NCBI RefSeq assembly: GCF_029852145.1
Contig: NC_079979.1
Coordinates: forward strand, 2,218,501-2,282,500
From: Microplitis mediator
Taxonomy: Eukaryota; Arthropoda; Insecta; Hymenoptera; Braconidae
Direction: 5' to 3'
DNA length: 64,000 nucleotides
Notes under the pieces: model-generated
The model's input: the letters and a program-made list of their open reading frames with translations, nothing else
The model's database searches: none
Told to the model about the DNA's origin: nothing
Shown: positions 22,376 to 32,643 of the stretch, piece by piece
Numbering within the stretch: the stretch's first letter is position 1
Layout: every line of letters starts with the position of its first letter
Translations under genes and position numbers: made by a program

Positions 22376-24074
22376 TGGGGGGGGGGGTTATTCTAATTAC
22401 TATAAATTCAATGTATTTGTGCATTTTTAGCCAGACGCATGATACCTGGGGCAAAATGGACAGGCTGGAAATTCTGAATCTAAGATTGGTTCATATTTTT
22501 ATCGTCAAATTATAAAAAATTTAATATACTTATTTATTTTTTGGCTGATTATTTATGCCTGGGGCAAATTTGGATACTAAAAATATTTGAAAACAATTTT
22601 TTTTTTTTTAATTAATAAATTTTTCAATTCGATTAATTTTTACAATATCCACGAATATATTTATCGAAATAATATTCATTTCCCGCATGAAAAAAGTTTA
22701 TATGTGAAAACATATATGATAGAATATATGAATATTATAATGTGATATATTGTACAATATATAAAATAATATTTATATTTTTGCCGTATTAATATATGAT
22801 AATATATTGAAAAAAAATATATTGCTAGAATATATTATCAATATATTTATCAACATATGACTTTTTGTGTATGTTTTACATATATATTTTAATATATCTT
22901 TTTTATATTGACATATTATATTGAAAGTAGTACATTAATTAATATATAGAATTTTTTATATTTTTTATATATGTTTTCCAATATATTGCGAAATATATGG
23001 TTTCCAATATATTGTAAAATATGTGGCACTTTTTTTACTTTTCTTAGATTATTGCCAGTAAATATAAGGTCAATGAAAAGAAGGAGAAAAAATAATAAAT
23101 TTGACTTTTTTTGTGGGATTGTGTAGAAATTGAAAAAGTATATTAAAAAATAAAATTTTCAATATATTGCGAAAAATATAAGTTTTGATATACTGGAAAA
23201 ATATAATTCCAATATACCGCGAACCATATATTTAATCATATAAATTCTTTCATATATAATCAATTATATAGAGACCATATACCACTAATTATATGAGTCA
23301 AAATATATGGATATATATATCAAGTTTATTATATTATACTTATAAATTATATATATACTATCCATATATGATAAGAATATATTGAGCATTATATGAGATA
23401 ATATATATAGAAAAATACAAAACATTATATACAAGTAAATATATTATGATGAATATATAATCCAATATATGTAAAAAACATATATTTTTCAATATAGATA
23501 TTTTTGCTGCTATATATTTATCACATATTTACCATATATTTTTTTATATACTTTTAACAATATATAGCTTTTCCATGCGGGTTAAACCTGCACAGGAACC
23601 ATTAGACCATTTCTTACAATTTTTACAGTAAGTTTAATTCCTTGGAATTTGAAAAAAGTCTATCGCAATAAACACAGTTACAAAATCATCAGTTTTAACT
23701 TTTGAAAAAATTTATTTCTTCATTTTTTTTTTTGTGTTTTAGACTGTACTTTATTCTTGCTAAATCCAGGTGTTTTTTCATTTATTTTGGCGGCAATTTT
23801 AAATTCAAATTCAATTGTATTGCAATAGTTGTGAACAAATCATTACAATCAATTTGTTTTTAGTAAGAGAGGGGGAACGACTTATTGCACTTTGAAATTT
23901 TTTTTTTGAGTAATATAAAAGTAAATGTCGTAGTCAAGAGAAGAAAAATACATTCTTAACGTTGAAAACAATTTTACAAAACCAAAAAAAAAATTTTTTA
24001 ACACTTTTTGGGGGGGTTTGATGGCTGATAAAGAAATAACTGGCTTAGGGGGGCCGTCTTGCCCCACCCTACCC
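22376..24074. mobile_element. Family 'GGGG' element, interrupted by a CCCGCATG element
   Basis: The right end is ...gggccgtcttgccccaccctaccc (24,074), followed by TA. The left end is eroded to a G run preceded by TA (22,374-22,375). The flanks match: TATGATGTTTGT follows the right end and a paralogous TATGATGTTTGT host copy lies at 22,195. Internal blocks (catgatacctggggcaaaat; gctaaatccaggtg; gcggcaattttaaattc) are shared with the elements at 29.3-32.6 kb (inverted) and 41.4-44.9 kb. No coding capacity found. Confidence 0.65.
22682..23581. mobile_element. CCCGCATG element, copy 1 (900 bp)
   Basis: Starts CCCGCATGAAAAAAGTTTAT and ends ATATAGCTTTTCCATGCGGG, with TT on both sides. The interior is extremely AT-rich, with many ATATAT half-palindromes (CAATATATTG). 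Nearly identical copies lie at 33,843-34,743 and (reversed) 49,642-50,543. A frame for a transposase is absent, so it is a non-autonomous MITE-like family. It is inserted in the family 'GGGG' element. Confidence 0.85.
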
Positions 24075-24717
24075 TATGATGTTTGTATTCATTTTTAAGG
24101 GCGGAAAATTTTCTACAACTTCTATCTAATACATTAGTCGATTACTCTAATTGTACCCGAGTTATTGAAAGTTTACAAGAAATTTGCTTTCGGAAGCAAA
24201 AAAAATTCCAATTCTTAAATTTCACTCAATCGTGATGAATAAAAATATGTCTGTGAATTCAACTTATGACCCTCTTTTTTCAAATATTACTGAACAGACA
24301 TTATAAATAACAATAATAACAATGAAGACTTGTTAATGATTCGAGCGTGACGGCCGGTGTCCGTTGGACGTCTGACGAATTGCGTTCGTCCCGGGTGTTT
24401 TCGACGAAGACGTTAACCGCAAAGGGTCCAAAAGACTTTAATAGGTACTGAAGGACCGCGTGACATTTTAGTGTATACCTAAACTAGTGTATAACAGAGT
24501 CTTACAATAAAGACTAAAATATTATTGAATAATAAATGCACTCGATCGTCTTATAATTTTTTATGAAAACGGTAAATGTTCATATTATTGCAATTATTTA
24601 AAAGACTATTGAAAATTTTGGAAAAACTAATCAGTCCAATTTTGTGGCCCACAACACTCTAAAACCAGGTGTGTCGTCATAATTAACGCACTTACCAAAT
24701 AACATTGAAATGCTGTA
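24075..24717. other. Host sequence between elements, with an exon-like island
   Basis: 24,075-24,300 continues the host of the preceding element. 24,340-24,460 is a CpG-rich island containing the candidate exon. 24,460-24,717 is AT-rich with no supported feature. Confidence 0.35.
24301..24447 (-). CDS. Candidate coding exon in CpG-rich island (strand uncertain)
   Basis: On the minus strand a good acceptor (cggtccttcag, AG at 24,449-24,448) is followed by 48 open codons to TAA at 24,303-24,301. They start YLLKSFGPFAVNVFVENTRD and have GC-rich third positions, unlike flanking DNA. The plus strand is also open for about 38 codons up to AATAG|GTACTG at about 24,444. The minus reading has the better composition. 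Not recognised. It could be a terminal exon, although no poly(A) signal is evident. Confidence 0.28.
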   Translation of the reverse strand, partial: YLLKSFGPFAVNVFVENTRDERNSSDVQRTPAVTLESLTSLHCYYCYL

Positions 24718-26243
24718 CACTCAGAAAATTAAGTAATTGTGTTTATTATGCTAAATGTTTAATTCCAATCATCTAGAATAATTGGAACGTTTTTCAAAGC
24801 AAAAATAGTTATGTGTTATAATTTTTTTTAATAGAGTTAATAATTATTGGATGATAACTTCTGCAATTAATTTCGTAACAGTTACTGTCAGGATGGTAAC
24901 AGTTACCATCAGGATGATAACAGTTACTATCAAGGATGGTAATTAATATTATTGATTGCAATGAAAAAATTGATCGAAAATTCAATCATTTTCAAGTACT
25001 GCTGCAAAATTGAAAATTTTCGAATACAAATATGATGACAAATATACGCAAGTTTTATTTATAAAATTTTTACAAGAAAATGACAATTTTGTAAAAGTTT
25101 AAATATATTTTAAATCTATTTGAATCCATAATTTAGTAATGTACATTTTATTGTTCAAAATTTTGAAATAAGTTATCGTACAGTCGTCTAGATCAGCGTA
25201 AAATAAAAATTTCCAAGCGAGAGAACTTCTGTCAATATCTTTGAATGATTGAGTATGCGATTCAAAATAAAAATCATTCAAGTACTGAGTAATAAATAAA
25301 ATTTGGTCATTATTAACATTTAATATTTTTTTAACCTTGTAACTATTATAATTTCTGGTGGTAACTGTTACCATCTGGATTGTAAATATAACTATTTAGA
25401 ATAATAATAATAATTAACTCTAGTTGTATCGTTCATTTAAGAAACCCCATAAGTCATGTTTTTTGCATTATTGGGTTCTTTGGATGTCCCTCCATAGAAA
25501 TCAATCGAAATATGCATCAAATCAGCGTTTAAAAAAAATTAACCGGGTGACAGCCATTTTATTCATTTAAGAAATCCCGAAAGTCAATGACTCAAATTAA
25601 CAAATGCAGTTTTAGTTTTACAGAAATAACTTTTTTTTTTTTTTTATTTAAAATTCGCGCTTTTTTGGGACATTAATTTCAAATGTTGTTTTATTGTTGA
25701 CTGTTATATGACTAATTAAAATTTTTCAATTAATTATAATTTTTTGCAATTTCTGAGTTTTAGAGTTCAAATACATATTTAACACTTCATTTTATCAGTG
25801 TAATAAATCATTTGAGTGAAAACATTAAAAAAAAACAATGATTTTATAACTTTTTCTTACGTTTGGTTGAGAAATCCCATAAGTCAATCAACTTTAAACA
25901 ATTTTTTCAAGTAGTTTCAGTTAAAAAATTAAATTTTTCTTGTTGGAATTTTTTCAGAGGCGCTAACATTATTGTATTCAATTATTTATTTATCATTTTA
26001 ATGTCAAGCTTTTCCAAAAAAATGTTTTTTGTTTCCTGAAAAATTTTGTTTTCTTGACTTATGGGGTTTCTCAAATAAACGATTCAGTTAACATACAGGA
26101 TTGTAACAATTATTATAAATATGGTGAATATTACAATCTAGATTATTTATACAATCATCTAGATAATATTCACTACTATTGGAATGATGGTAGAAATTTT
26201 ACCATAACTAGATAGTAGTTTCTATTATTTAATTTTCTGAGTG
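24718..26243. mobile_element. 'CAC' family element with GTAACNGTTACC repeats, copy A
   Basis: TIRs CACTCAGAAAATTAAGTAAT (24,718) and the complement of CACTCAGAAAATTAAATAAT (26,243). TA precedes the left end; the right flank is CA, one mismatch from TA. Just inside lie repeats of GGATGGTAACAGTTACCATC, and the same motif returns near the other end. The interior is shared in part with the element at 26,739 (cgtacagtcgtctagatcag; tcaagtactg; agcgagagaacttctgt) and includes 'gaaaccccataagtcatg' blocks. The minus frame at 25,099-25,374 is AT-driven and not convincing. Confidence 0.75.
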
Positions 26244-26479
26244 CATAGTTTTGCTTATGGCCTTAAAAATAGTACACATTTAATGTGTGTCAAAATAATA
26301 CACTTGTAACCCACTTGGTTTTAGAGTTAAAATTCCCTATTCAAGTCATCCTCTTTTACTTTAAATTTCTCATAATTTCTCACATTGCCTCCTTTTGAAA
26401 TTTTCCCAAATCTTTCAACCCCGCCCCCCCTCCCACCCACCCTAATAATAATCATCCATAACTCCTCAATTATCACTCT

Positions 26480-28190
26480 TACAAAGAAACCTTTTTTGTA
26501 GCCCTCAAAATTTCCTATCCAAAATTCACCCTAAATATCAAAATTGCCCCATACCCTTGAATTTTCTTATTGTTCAAACTTTTCCAAGACCTCTCATATT
26601 TTTCCAAAATTTTTTCCTACAAGAAACCGCCAATATCTTCAAATCTATCACTCCTACAAAAAAATTTAAAGAAACCTTTTTTGGAGCCCTCAAAATTTCC
26701 TATCCAAAATTTACCCTAACAATTAAAATTGCCCCATACACGGAGAAAAATAAATGATTGGAGTTATCATACTAAATTTGTAGCTGCAATCATCTAGGAT
26801 GATTAAAAAATTTTTCAGTGTAAAGATGGTTAGTGCTACAATTTGTTATAATTGCAGTTACCATTTTTTATAGTAACAGTTACCATCAGGATGATAACAG
26901 TAACCATTAAGATGATTACAGCTACTATCAGGATGGTAATATTTACCATCAGGATAATAATGTTTCCTATCAAGGATAGTGATAATTTATCACTGATAAA
27001 AATTTATCACTGATAAAAACACTGATAAAGAAAAAAAAAAAATTATTAAATGCTTTAAAAAAAATTGATCAAAAATTCAATAATTTTCAAGTACTGGTGC
27101 AAAATTATAAATTTTTGATTACAAATATGATGACAAACATACTTAAATTTTATTTATAAAATTTTTACAAAAAAATTACAATTATTTATTTTTTACAATT
27201 ATTTAAACCCATAACTTAGTTATGTACACTTGATTGTCTAAAATATTGAAATAAGTTACTGTACAGTCTTCAATATCAGCATAAAATAAAAATTTTCAAG
27301 CGAGAGAGCTTCTGTTAATAACTTTGAATGATTGAGTGTGTTCATCGAAATAACAATCATCCAAGTACTGGGTAATGAATAAAATTTGGCCATTGTTGAC
27401 ATTTAGTATTTTTTTAACTTGGTAAAATGATGGTTCGTCAGACGGTTTCATTATAATTGAATTAATTGTTATTCTATCATTCTGAAAACTTGTCCATTTA
27501 ATGTCTTGAACAAGGTCGTCTATTTTGTATGGTAAGGGTTCATGACATCCAATGCTGACAAGAACATCATTAATGGTAACATCATTAATTGTCTTAGATG
27601 GTAACTTTAATCATCTTTAATGGTAACTACTACAATTTCTGATGGTAACTGTAACCATCTAGATCGTAAATACAACTATTTAAAATGATAACTGTAACTA
27701 TCTCTAATTAACATACATGATTGTAACAGTTACCATAAATATGATTTATACAATCATCCAGATAGTTGTCACTACCATCGGGTTGATGGTAAAAAATTTT
27801 ACCATAAATAGATAGTAACTGCAATCATTTAATTTTCTGAGTGTACCCTTGAATTTCCTTATTGTTCAAACTTTTCCAAGACCTCTCATATTTTCCAAAA
27901 TTCCTTCCTAGAAAAAAACCGCCAATATCTTCAAATCTATCACTCCTACAAAAAAATTCATAGAAACATTTTTTGTAGCCCTCAAAATTTCCTATCCATA
28001 ATTCACCCTAACAATCGAAATTGCCCCATACCCTCGAATTTCCTTATTGTTCAAACTTTTCCAAGACCTCTCATATTTTCCAAAATTCCTTCCTACAAAA
28101 ACCGCCAATATCTTCAAATCTATCACTCCTACAAAAAAATTCAAAGAAACCTTTTTTGTAGCCCACAAAATTTCCTATCAACTCTATCTT
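26480..28190 (-). repeat. ~188-bp tandem array (minus orientation), split by an inserted element
   Basis: Units read ...cttccttattgttcaaactt..., tccaagacctctcatatttt, accgccaatatcttcaaatc, tatcactcctacaaaaaaat, TTTTGTAGCCCTCAAAATTT, cctatccaaaattcacccta, attgccccatac. Copies start near 26,550, 27,845 and 28,030. Reversed, the core is ggataggaaattttgagggctacaaaa, matching the array at 2.2-3.4 kb. The element 26,739-27,843 interrupts one unit. Confidence 0.8.
26739..27843. mobile_element. 'CAC' family element with GTAACNGTTACC repeats, copy B (proved TA insertion)
   Basis: Starts CACGGAGAAAAATAAATGAT and ends ATCATTTAATTTTCTGAGTG. TA flanks both ends (26,737-26,738 and 27,844-27,845). It interrupts a tandem-array unit: the host reads gcccca-TA-[element]-TA-cccttgaat, whereas intact units at about 26,545 and 28,023 read gccccataccc without it. 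Internal blocks are shared with copy A. Minisatellite of GGATGGTAATATTTACCATC type near 26,880-26,990. No coding capacity. Confidence 0.88.
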
Positions 28191-29322
28191 TCCTTCTTTT
28201 TTTTCCTCCCAAAATTTCCAAAGTTTCAGCCCTCAAGCTCCAAAGTATCAAAATCTCTAATTTCTCACTATCGTCATCATCATAATTATTATCATTATTA
28301 TTATGATTATCGAGTTCCTCAGCATGTATAGAAATAAAAGGGAATTGTATACCTCGGCAAAGTACTAAATCAAGAGCCTGGCATTTAACAAATGAGTCAA
28401 TGACAACTTACGGGCAAGTATCTTTTTATTATTTTTGATTCTCTCCTTCTATTCGGTCTCATATATATATATGTATATATACTTACTTATTATATTATCT
28501 AGAGGCCATCGAGAGTTTTAAAAATAACCATCGACATAATAACAATATTATAAAAAAAAAAAAAAAAAATAAGTAAATATGAATTATTAATCATTTTTTG
28601 ACACGTCAACCGACGTAATATCCAGGAGAGTCGTTAGTTAATGGGACTCAATAATTTAAAATATAAAATAATCGTTAATTTCTCGGAATGTTAGATCGGT
28701 CTGGTCATAATCGACGATTCTACTCTACTCTACTCTGAGTATGAGGATGAGAGGAGACTGAGGTTGAGGATGAGGATGAGACTGAGGCTGAGGCTGAGGC
28801 TGTGAGTTACTGATTGTAAAAAAAATAATAATATAAGAAATTTCTAAAGGATAAAGCCGAAGACCGGCCGCCGGCTCTGCTTCAGTCGCTGAAACTCGGG
28901 TCATTTGTGGCCCCAGCTCGAGTTAGATTAATTGGATTAATTAGACATTAGTGCTCTTACTTCGGGCTATGCATTTGTGAAGAATCACCTTCGATATTTT
29001 ATTTATTATCCCATTAATTTCAGATTTCTTTGTTTTTGTTCTGTGTTTTTGACGGTCGGTTTTTTTAAGATTCAAGATTTTTTGGAGGAGAAAGGAAATG
29101 AGATAAAATTGGATTTTTTCAGAGTCAAGATTTTTGTAAATATTTTGATTTTTGGGTAGAAATCGAAGTATTGGAATTTGATGCTGACTATTATGAGAAT
29201 GAAAATTAGGATTATTTTCATTTTTCAACTTTGAACATTTATAACTTCTTTGGAAATTGAGATTAAGAAATTGGATTGGGCTCGAGTGGGAAGAAGAGAC
29301 TCTTGGCTACAATTTTCATTTG
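28191..29322. other. Single-copy and simple-sequence segment
   Basis: CT- and AT-rich sequence to 28,320. GC-richer single-copy DNA at 28,320-28,420. A TATATG tract near 28,460. An A run at 28,552-28,569. A GAGGATGAGGCT simple repeat at about 28,738-28,803. A GC-rich patch (ccggccgccggctctg, about 28,862-28,878). 29,228-29,322 is one dispersed-repeat copy that hosts the next element. No gene called. Confidence 0.4.
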
Positions 29323-30291
29323 TAGGGGAGAGTGGGGGAAGAAGGCCCCCCTAAGACGGTTATTATTTTTTAAGACTTCAACCATCAAATCAGTTTACTT
29401 TTGTTCTTTCGCGAAGAAATTCAGGGACATTTTGCCGAAACTTTAAAAAATTTTCTGGGGCATAACGGCTCGCCTTCAAAAATGATAAAAAATTTTTTTT
29501 GTCTTGTAGAATTATTTTAAACTTTGAGAATATATTTCCTTCTCTTGAGAACTATATATTCTTATATCGTACCCTTTCTGGGTAAATCTCGTAACTGCAA
29601 AATTATAATTTGTTCAGAAATCGGTCAAAACCTACGTTCAGTTACACGTGCGTTAGTGGAAATATCGAAGTTCAAAAGTCTCTAGAACATTCTGTCATAA
29701 TTATTAAAATTTGGGGCTTTTTGAACGCAATGGCAGTACTAAAGAATGTTTTTTACTTATAATTTGAACTATGAAAAAAAAGTAGTTACAAGATTTACCC
29801 AGAAAGGGGACGATATATTACTCAAAAAAAATTTTTTGGTGTAATAAATCGTTCCCTCACTCTTACTAAAAAAAAATTGATTGTAATGATTTTTTCACAA
29901 CTATTGCAATACAATTGAATTTGAATTTAAAGTTGCCGCCAAAATAAAGGAGAAAACGCCTGGATTTAGCAAAAATAAAATACAGTCTAAATCCAAAAAA
30001 AAAAAATGAAGAAAAAAATTTTTCAAAAGTTAAAACTGATGATTGCAACTGTGTTCTTTACAATGGACTTTAGTCGGAATCTAAGGAATTAAACCCAATG
30101 TAAAAATTGTAAGAAATGGTCTCATGATTCTTGTGCAGGTGTAGATTAAAATTATTCCAATGAGTATATTTGTGGGTACTGTAAAAATTAATCGAATTGA
30201 AAAATTTATCAATTAATAAAAAAATGTTAATTTCAAATATTTTTAGTGGACAAATCTGCCCTAGGCGTAGAGAATCAGCCAAAAAATGATT

Positions 30292-31432
30292 TTTTTTGCA
30301 CGCCTCGGAAGCGAAGCGGAGAGGTTGTGCTTTATAACCGACCTGTCAAGGTCACACGATTTCCACTCATTAAAGTGCATATATTTTTTTTCTATTACTC
30401 TTACACATTATGAAAAGCACATCAATATAAAGCTGAAACACTAATAAATAATCCTGATACTTTTTTTTTAATTTGTCTAATATGTATTAATATAAAAAAA
30501 AGTTCATTAAAAAAAATTTATTGTGGACGTCCATTAGTCTGTGGTTCAAAAAAACGGCGTGGTACGGATATCTCGAGAACGACTTGACGAAACTACTTAA
30601 TTTTTTTTTCAAAATTTTCAGAAATAAGCAAAGAAGGTTCCTTTCGAAAATCACTACTGTAGGCCTTCTCGTTTTTTTAAAAATAAATCATTACGGTTAA
30701 AACCGGCAATCTTACATGTAAACAAACACACACTGCCGCCATTTTTCATTAGGAATGTTCTCCTTATTTATTTTTTTTTTTACTTTTATTACCGTATATT
30801 TACCATGGAAATTTTTATGGGAAAAGAGCGGGATATTCAATTTTATTCGAAATTTAACTTTTAAAAAAAAACATAACATGAGCGTTCGAGGCGTGCACTT
30901 TTGGATTTTCCAAATTTTTTTTTTTTTTATTAATTTAAATTACAATCTGTTATTACATAACGATAAATAATTTGTATGATAAGTGTATAGGGCAGGCATT
31001 AGCAGACAGTATCCACTAATTATTGAAAACGATTTTTGAGGTCAGTAGGCTTAAATCTTTTTAGCCTTCTGTTTATCGTGTTGTTGAGTAGTTCTGTTGC
31101 CATTGGGTTCGGGTGATTTTCTAATCGATGTTCATATCGTGTGCTCAGCTTCGTAATCTCTTCTTTGACAGTCGTTATGCCTAGATCTCTGTGTTTTATG
31201 GCGTTGGAGACAAACCAGGGAGCGTTCACTATATTCCTGATGGTTTTATTCTGGAATCTTTGGAGTATTTCCAGGTTGGAGTTACTAGCCGTTCCCCAGA
31301 GTTGAATACCGTACGTCCAAATTGGTTTGATGATTATTTTGTAGATGTTTAGTTTATTATTTAGCGAAAGCTTGGATTTTTTACCAATTAACCAGTATAA
31401 GCGTCGTACCTTGAGTTCGAGCTCCTTTCTTT
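30292..31432 (-). mobile_element. 5'-truncated Jockey-type non-LTR insertion with 12-bp target duplication
   Basis: Flanked by a perfect CAAAAAATGATT (30,280-30,291 and 31,433-31,444). The homologous host sequence near 22,540 (reverse orientation) shows the region without the insert. Read on the minus strand it contains the last part of a Jockey reverse transcriptase ORF, a 3' UTR, an internal run of about 14 A (30,928-30,915), a further 617-bp segment (30,914-30,298) and a terminal A run (30,297-30,291). Truncation at the 5' end and A-tailed 3' ends are the hallmarks of target-primed reverse transcription. Confidence 0.88.
30298..30914 (-). other. Segment downstream of the Jockey internal poly(A); possible 3' transduction
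   Basis: This lies between the internal A run and the terminal A run of the retrotransposed unit. Its ends form an exact 11-bp inverted pair, TGCACGCCTCG (30,298-30,308) and CGAGGCGTGCA (30,887-30,897). A 50-bp piece resembling its low-coordinate end (gcatacctc...gctttataatcggtc) also occurs at about 42,990-43,045. It is either the element's true long 3' UTR with an internal A run, or host sequence carried along by read-through. Coding frames in it (30,755-30,970) are T-rich and not credible. Confidence 0.5.
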
Positions 31433-31433
31433 C
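31020..31433 (-). pseudogene. C-terminal fragment of Jockey-type reverse transcriptase (ORF2)
   Basis: A continuous frame of 137 codons to a stop at 31,022-31,020, cut off at its 5' end by truncation of the insertion. It shows the typical post-catalytic region: a Tyr-Trp-Leu-Ile-Gly motif, then IIKPIWTYGIQLWGTASNSN, then LQRFQNKTIRNIVNAPWFVS and a C-terminal HPNPMATELLN. These are conserved features of the Jockey-clade thumb/C-terminal segment. The catalytic palm and endonuclease are absent, so the copy cannot move on its own. The frame is intact, which suggests a fairly recent insertion. Confidence 0.9.
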
Positions 31434-31509
31434 AAAAAATGATTGAGTATATTAAATCATTCATAATTTGACGATAAAAATATTTTTTTCAGAACTTTCA
31501 GCTGGTCCG

Positions 31510-32510
31510 CCCGCATGAAAATAATATATATTTTGATTATATATAAAAAAATATACCGTAAATATATAATTTTATAAAACGGCAAAAATGTATGTATAAT
31601 AAAATATAATATTTATATAAATTCAAAGTTATACTTTGATTTATAATTTAAATTATAAAAACATATATACATATTTTCATAATATGTAATATAATTATAA
31701 AATATAATTTTTAACTTATAAAATTCATTATAAATTTACATATATTGGAATGATATATAATAGAATATATTTTTTATATATTAAATATTATATTGTTAAA
31801 TATATTTTTTTATATAATTGACGTTGGAGAATCTCAAGATATTGAATTGTATATTGTATTATATGATACATTATATATCTAAAAATATAAAATAAAATAT
31901 GAAAAATAAAGACTTTCAGTTTGACGATGATTGTGAGTATCAATGAGAATATATTTTATTCGAGTAAATTAAGTATGTAGATCGAACTTGAAAGGAAGTT
32001 TGTAGAGAGAGTCGTTATGACTATAAATTTTCATTTATATGATTAATTTTTAATATAAAAAAATAATTACTCAAAATAAAATAAGTTTTAGAGGATACCG
32101 AAAGAGCATTCATGGAACTGAAAATTTTTCGAAGCACAAAAGTGTCATGTATATCTTTTAATATATACAAGCTTATATACGAGCATTATATATTATATTA
32201 TACTGTTAATAATATAATTTGAATTATAAAATCATAATGTATATAAACCTATAAATTGATACTATATAATGATATATATTTTTTTTATATAATCTAATAT
32301 TATATGGAGTTTTTATAATGATAATATATGCCAAAATATAATATTATATATTATATTGATATACTTTTAAAATATAAAATTTTATATTGAAAACGGCAAA
32401 AAAGTAGTTATTTTTACATATATAATTATTTATATTCTAAATTATACTATAATATAATAAATATTATATTATCTGATATAATTTCAGAGTATAAGTTTTT
32501 TTCATGCGGG
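31510..32510. mobile_element. CCCGCATG element, divergent subfamily (1,001 bp; 2-bp CG target proved)
   Basis: Starts CCCGCATGAAAATAATATAT and ends AGTTTTTTTCATGCGGG, with CG on both sides. The host (family 'GGGG' element) reads cagctggtc-CG-[element]-CG-ttttgcctc. The uninterrupted homologue near 22,440-22,470 (reverse orientation) has only one such dinucleotide (ccattttgcc). The interior is AT-rich and differs from the 900-bp copies except at the ends. Confidence 0.85.
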
Positions 32511-32643
32511 CGTTTTGCCTCAGATATCATGCTTAGGCCTAAAAATGCGCAAATACATCGAATTTATCGTAATTAGAAGAAATCAGAAAAAAATATTATT
32601 GTTCTAATTTTTGAAGGGGACCTTTTTGCCCCACCTTCCCCTA

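Larger units (their letters stand above)
29325..32641. mobile_element. Family 'GGGG' element containing a retrotransposon and a CCCGCATG element (proved TA insertion)
   Basis: The left TIR is GGGGAGAGTGGGGGAAGAAG followed by GCCCCC. The right TIR is ...gggacctttttgccccaccttcccc. TA lies outside both (29,323-29,324; 32,642-32,643). The host is a dispersed-repeat unit: 'ttcatttg-TA' resumes at 'TA-cgtaattcaa', and the unbroken copy at about 6,868 reads ttcatctgtacatgattgaa. The interior carries two later insertions (30,292-31,432 and 31,510-32,510). No transposase frame was found. Confidence 0.85.

Noticed and set aside
28412..28462. Short minus-strand exon ending at a GTAAGT site near 28.41 kb
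   Set aside because: The donor-like site is good, but the frame beside it could not be confirmed base by base and runs into a TA repeat.
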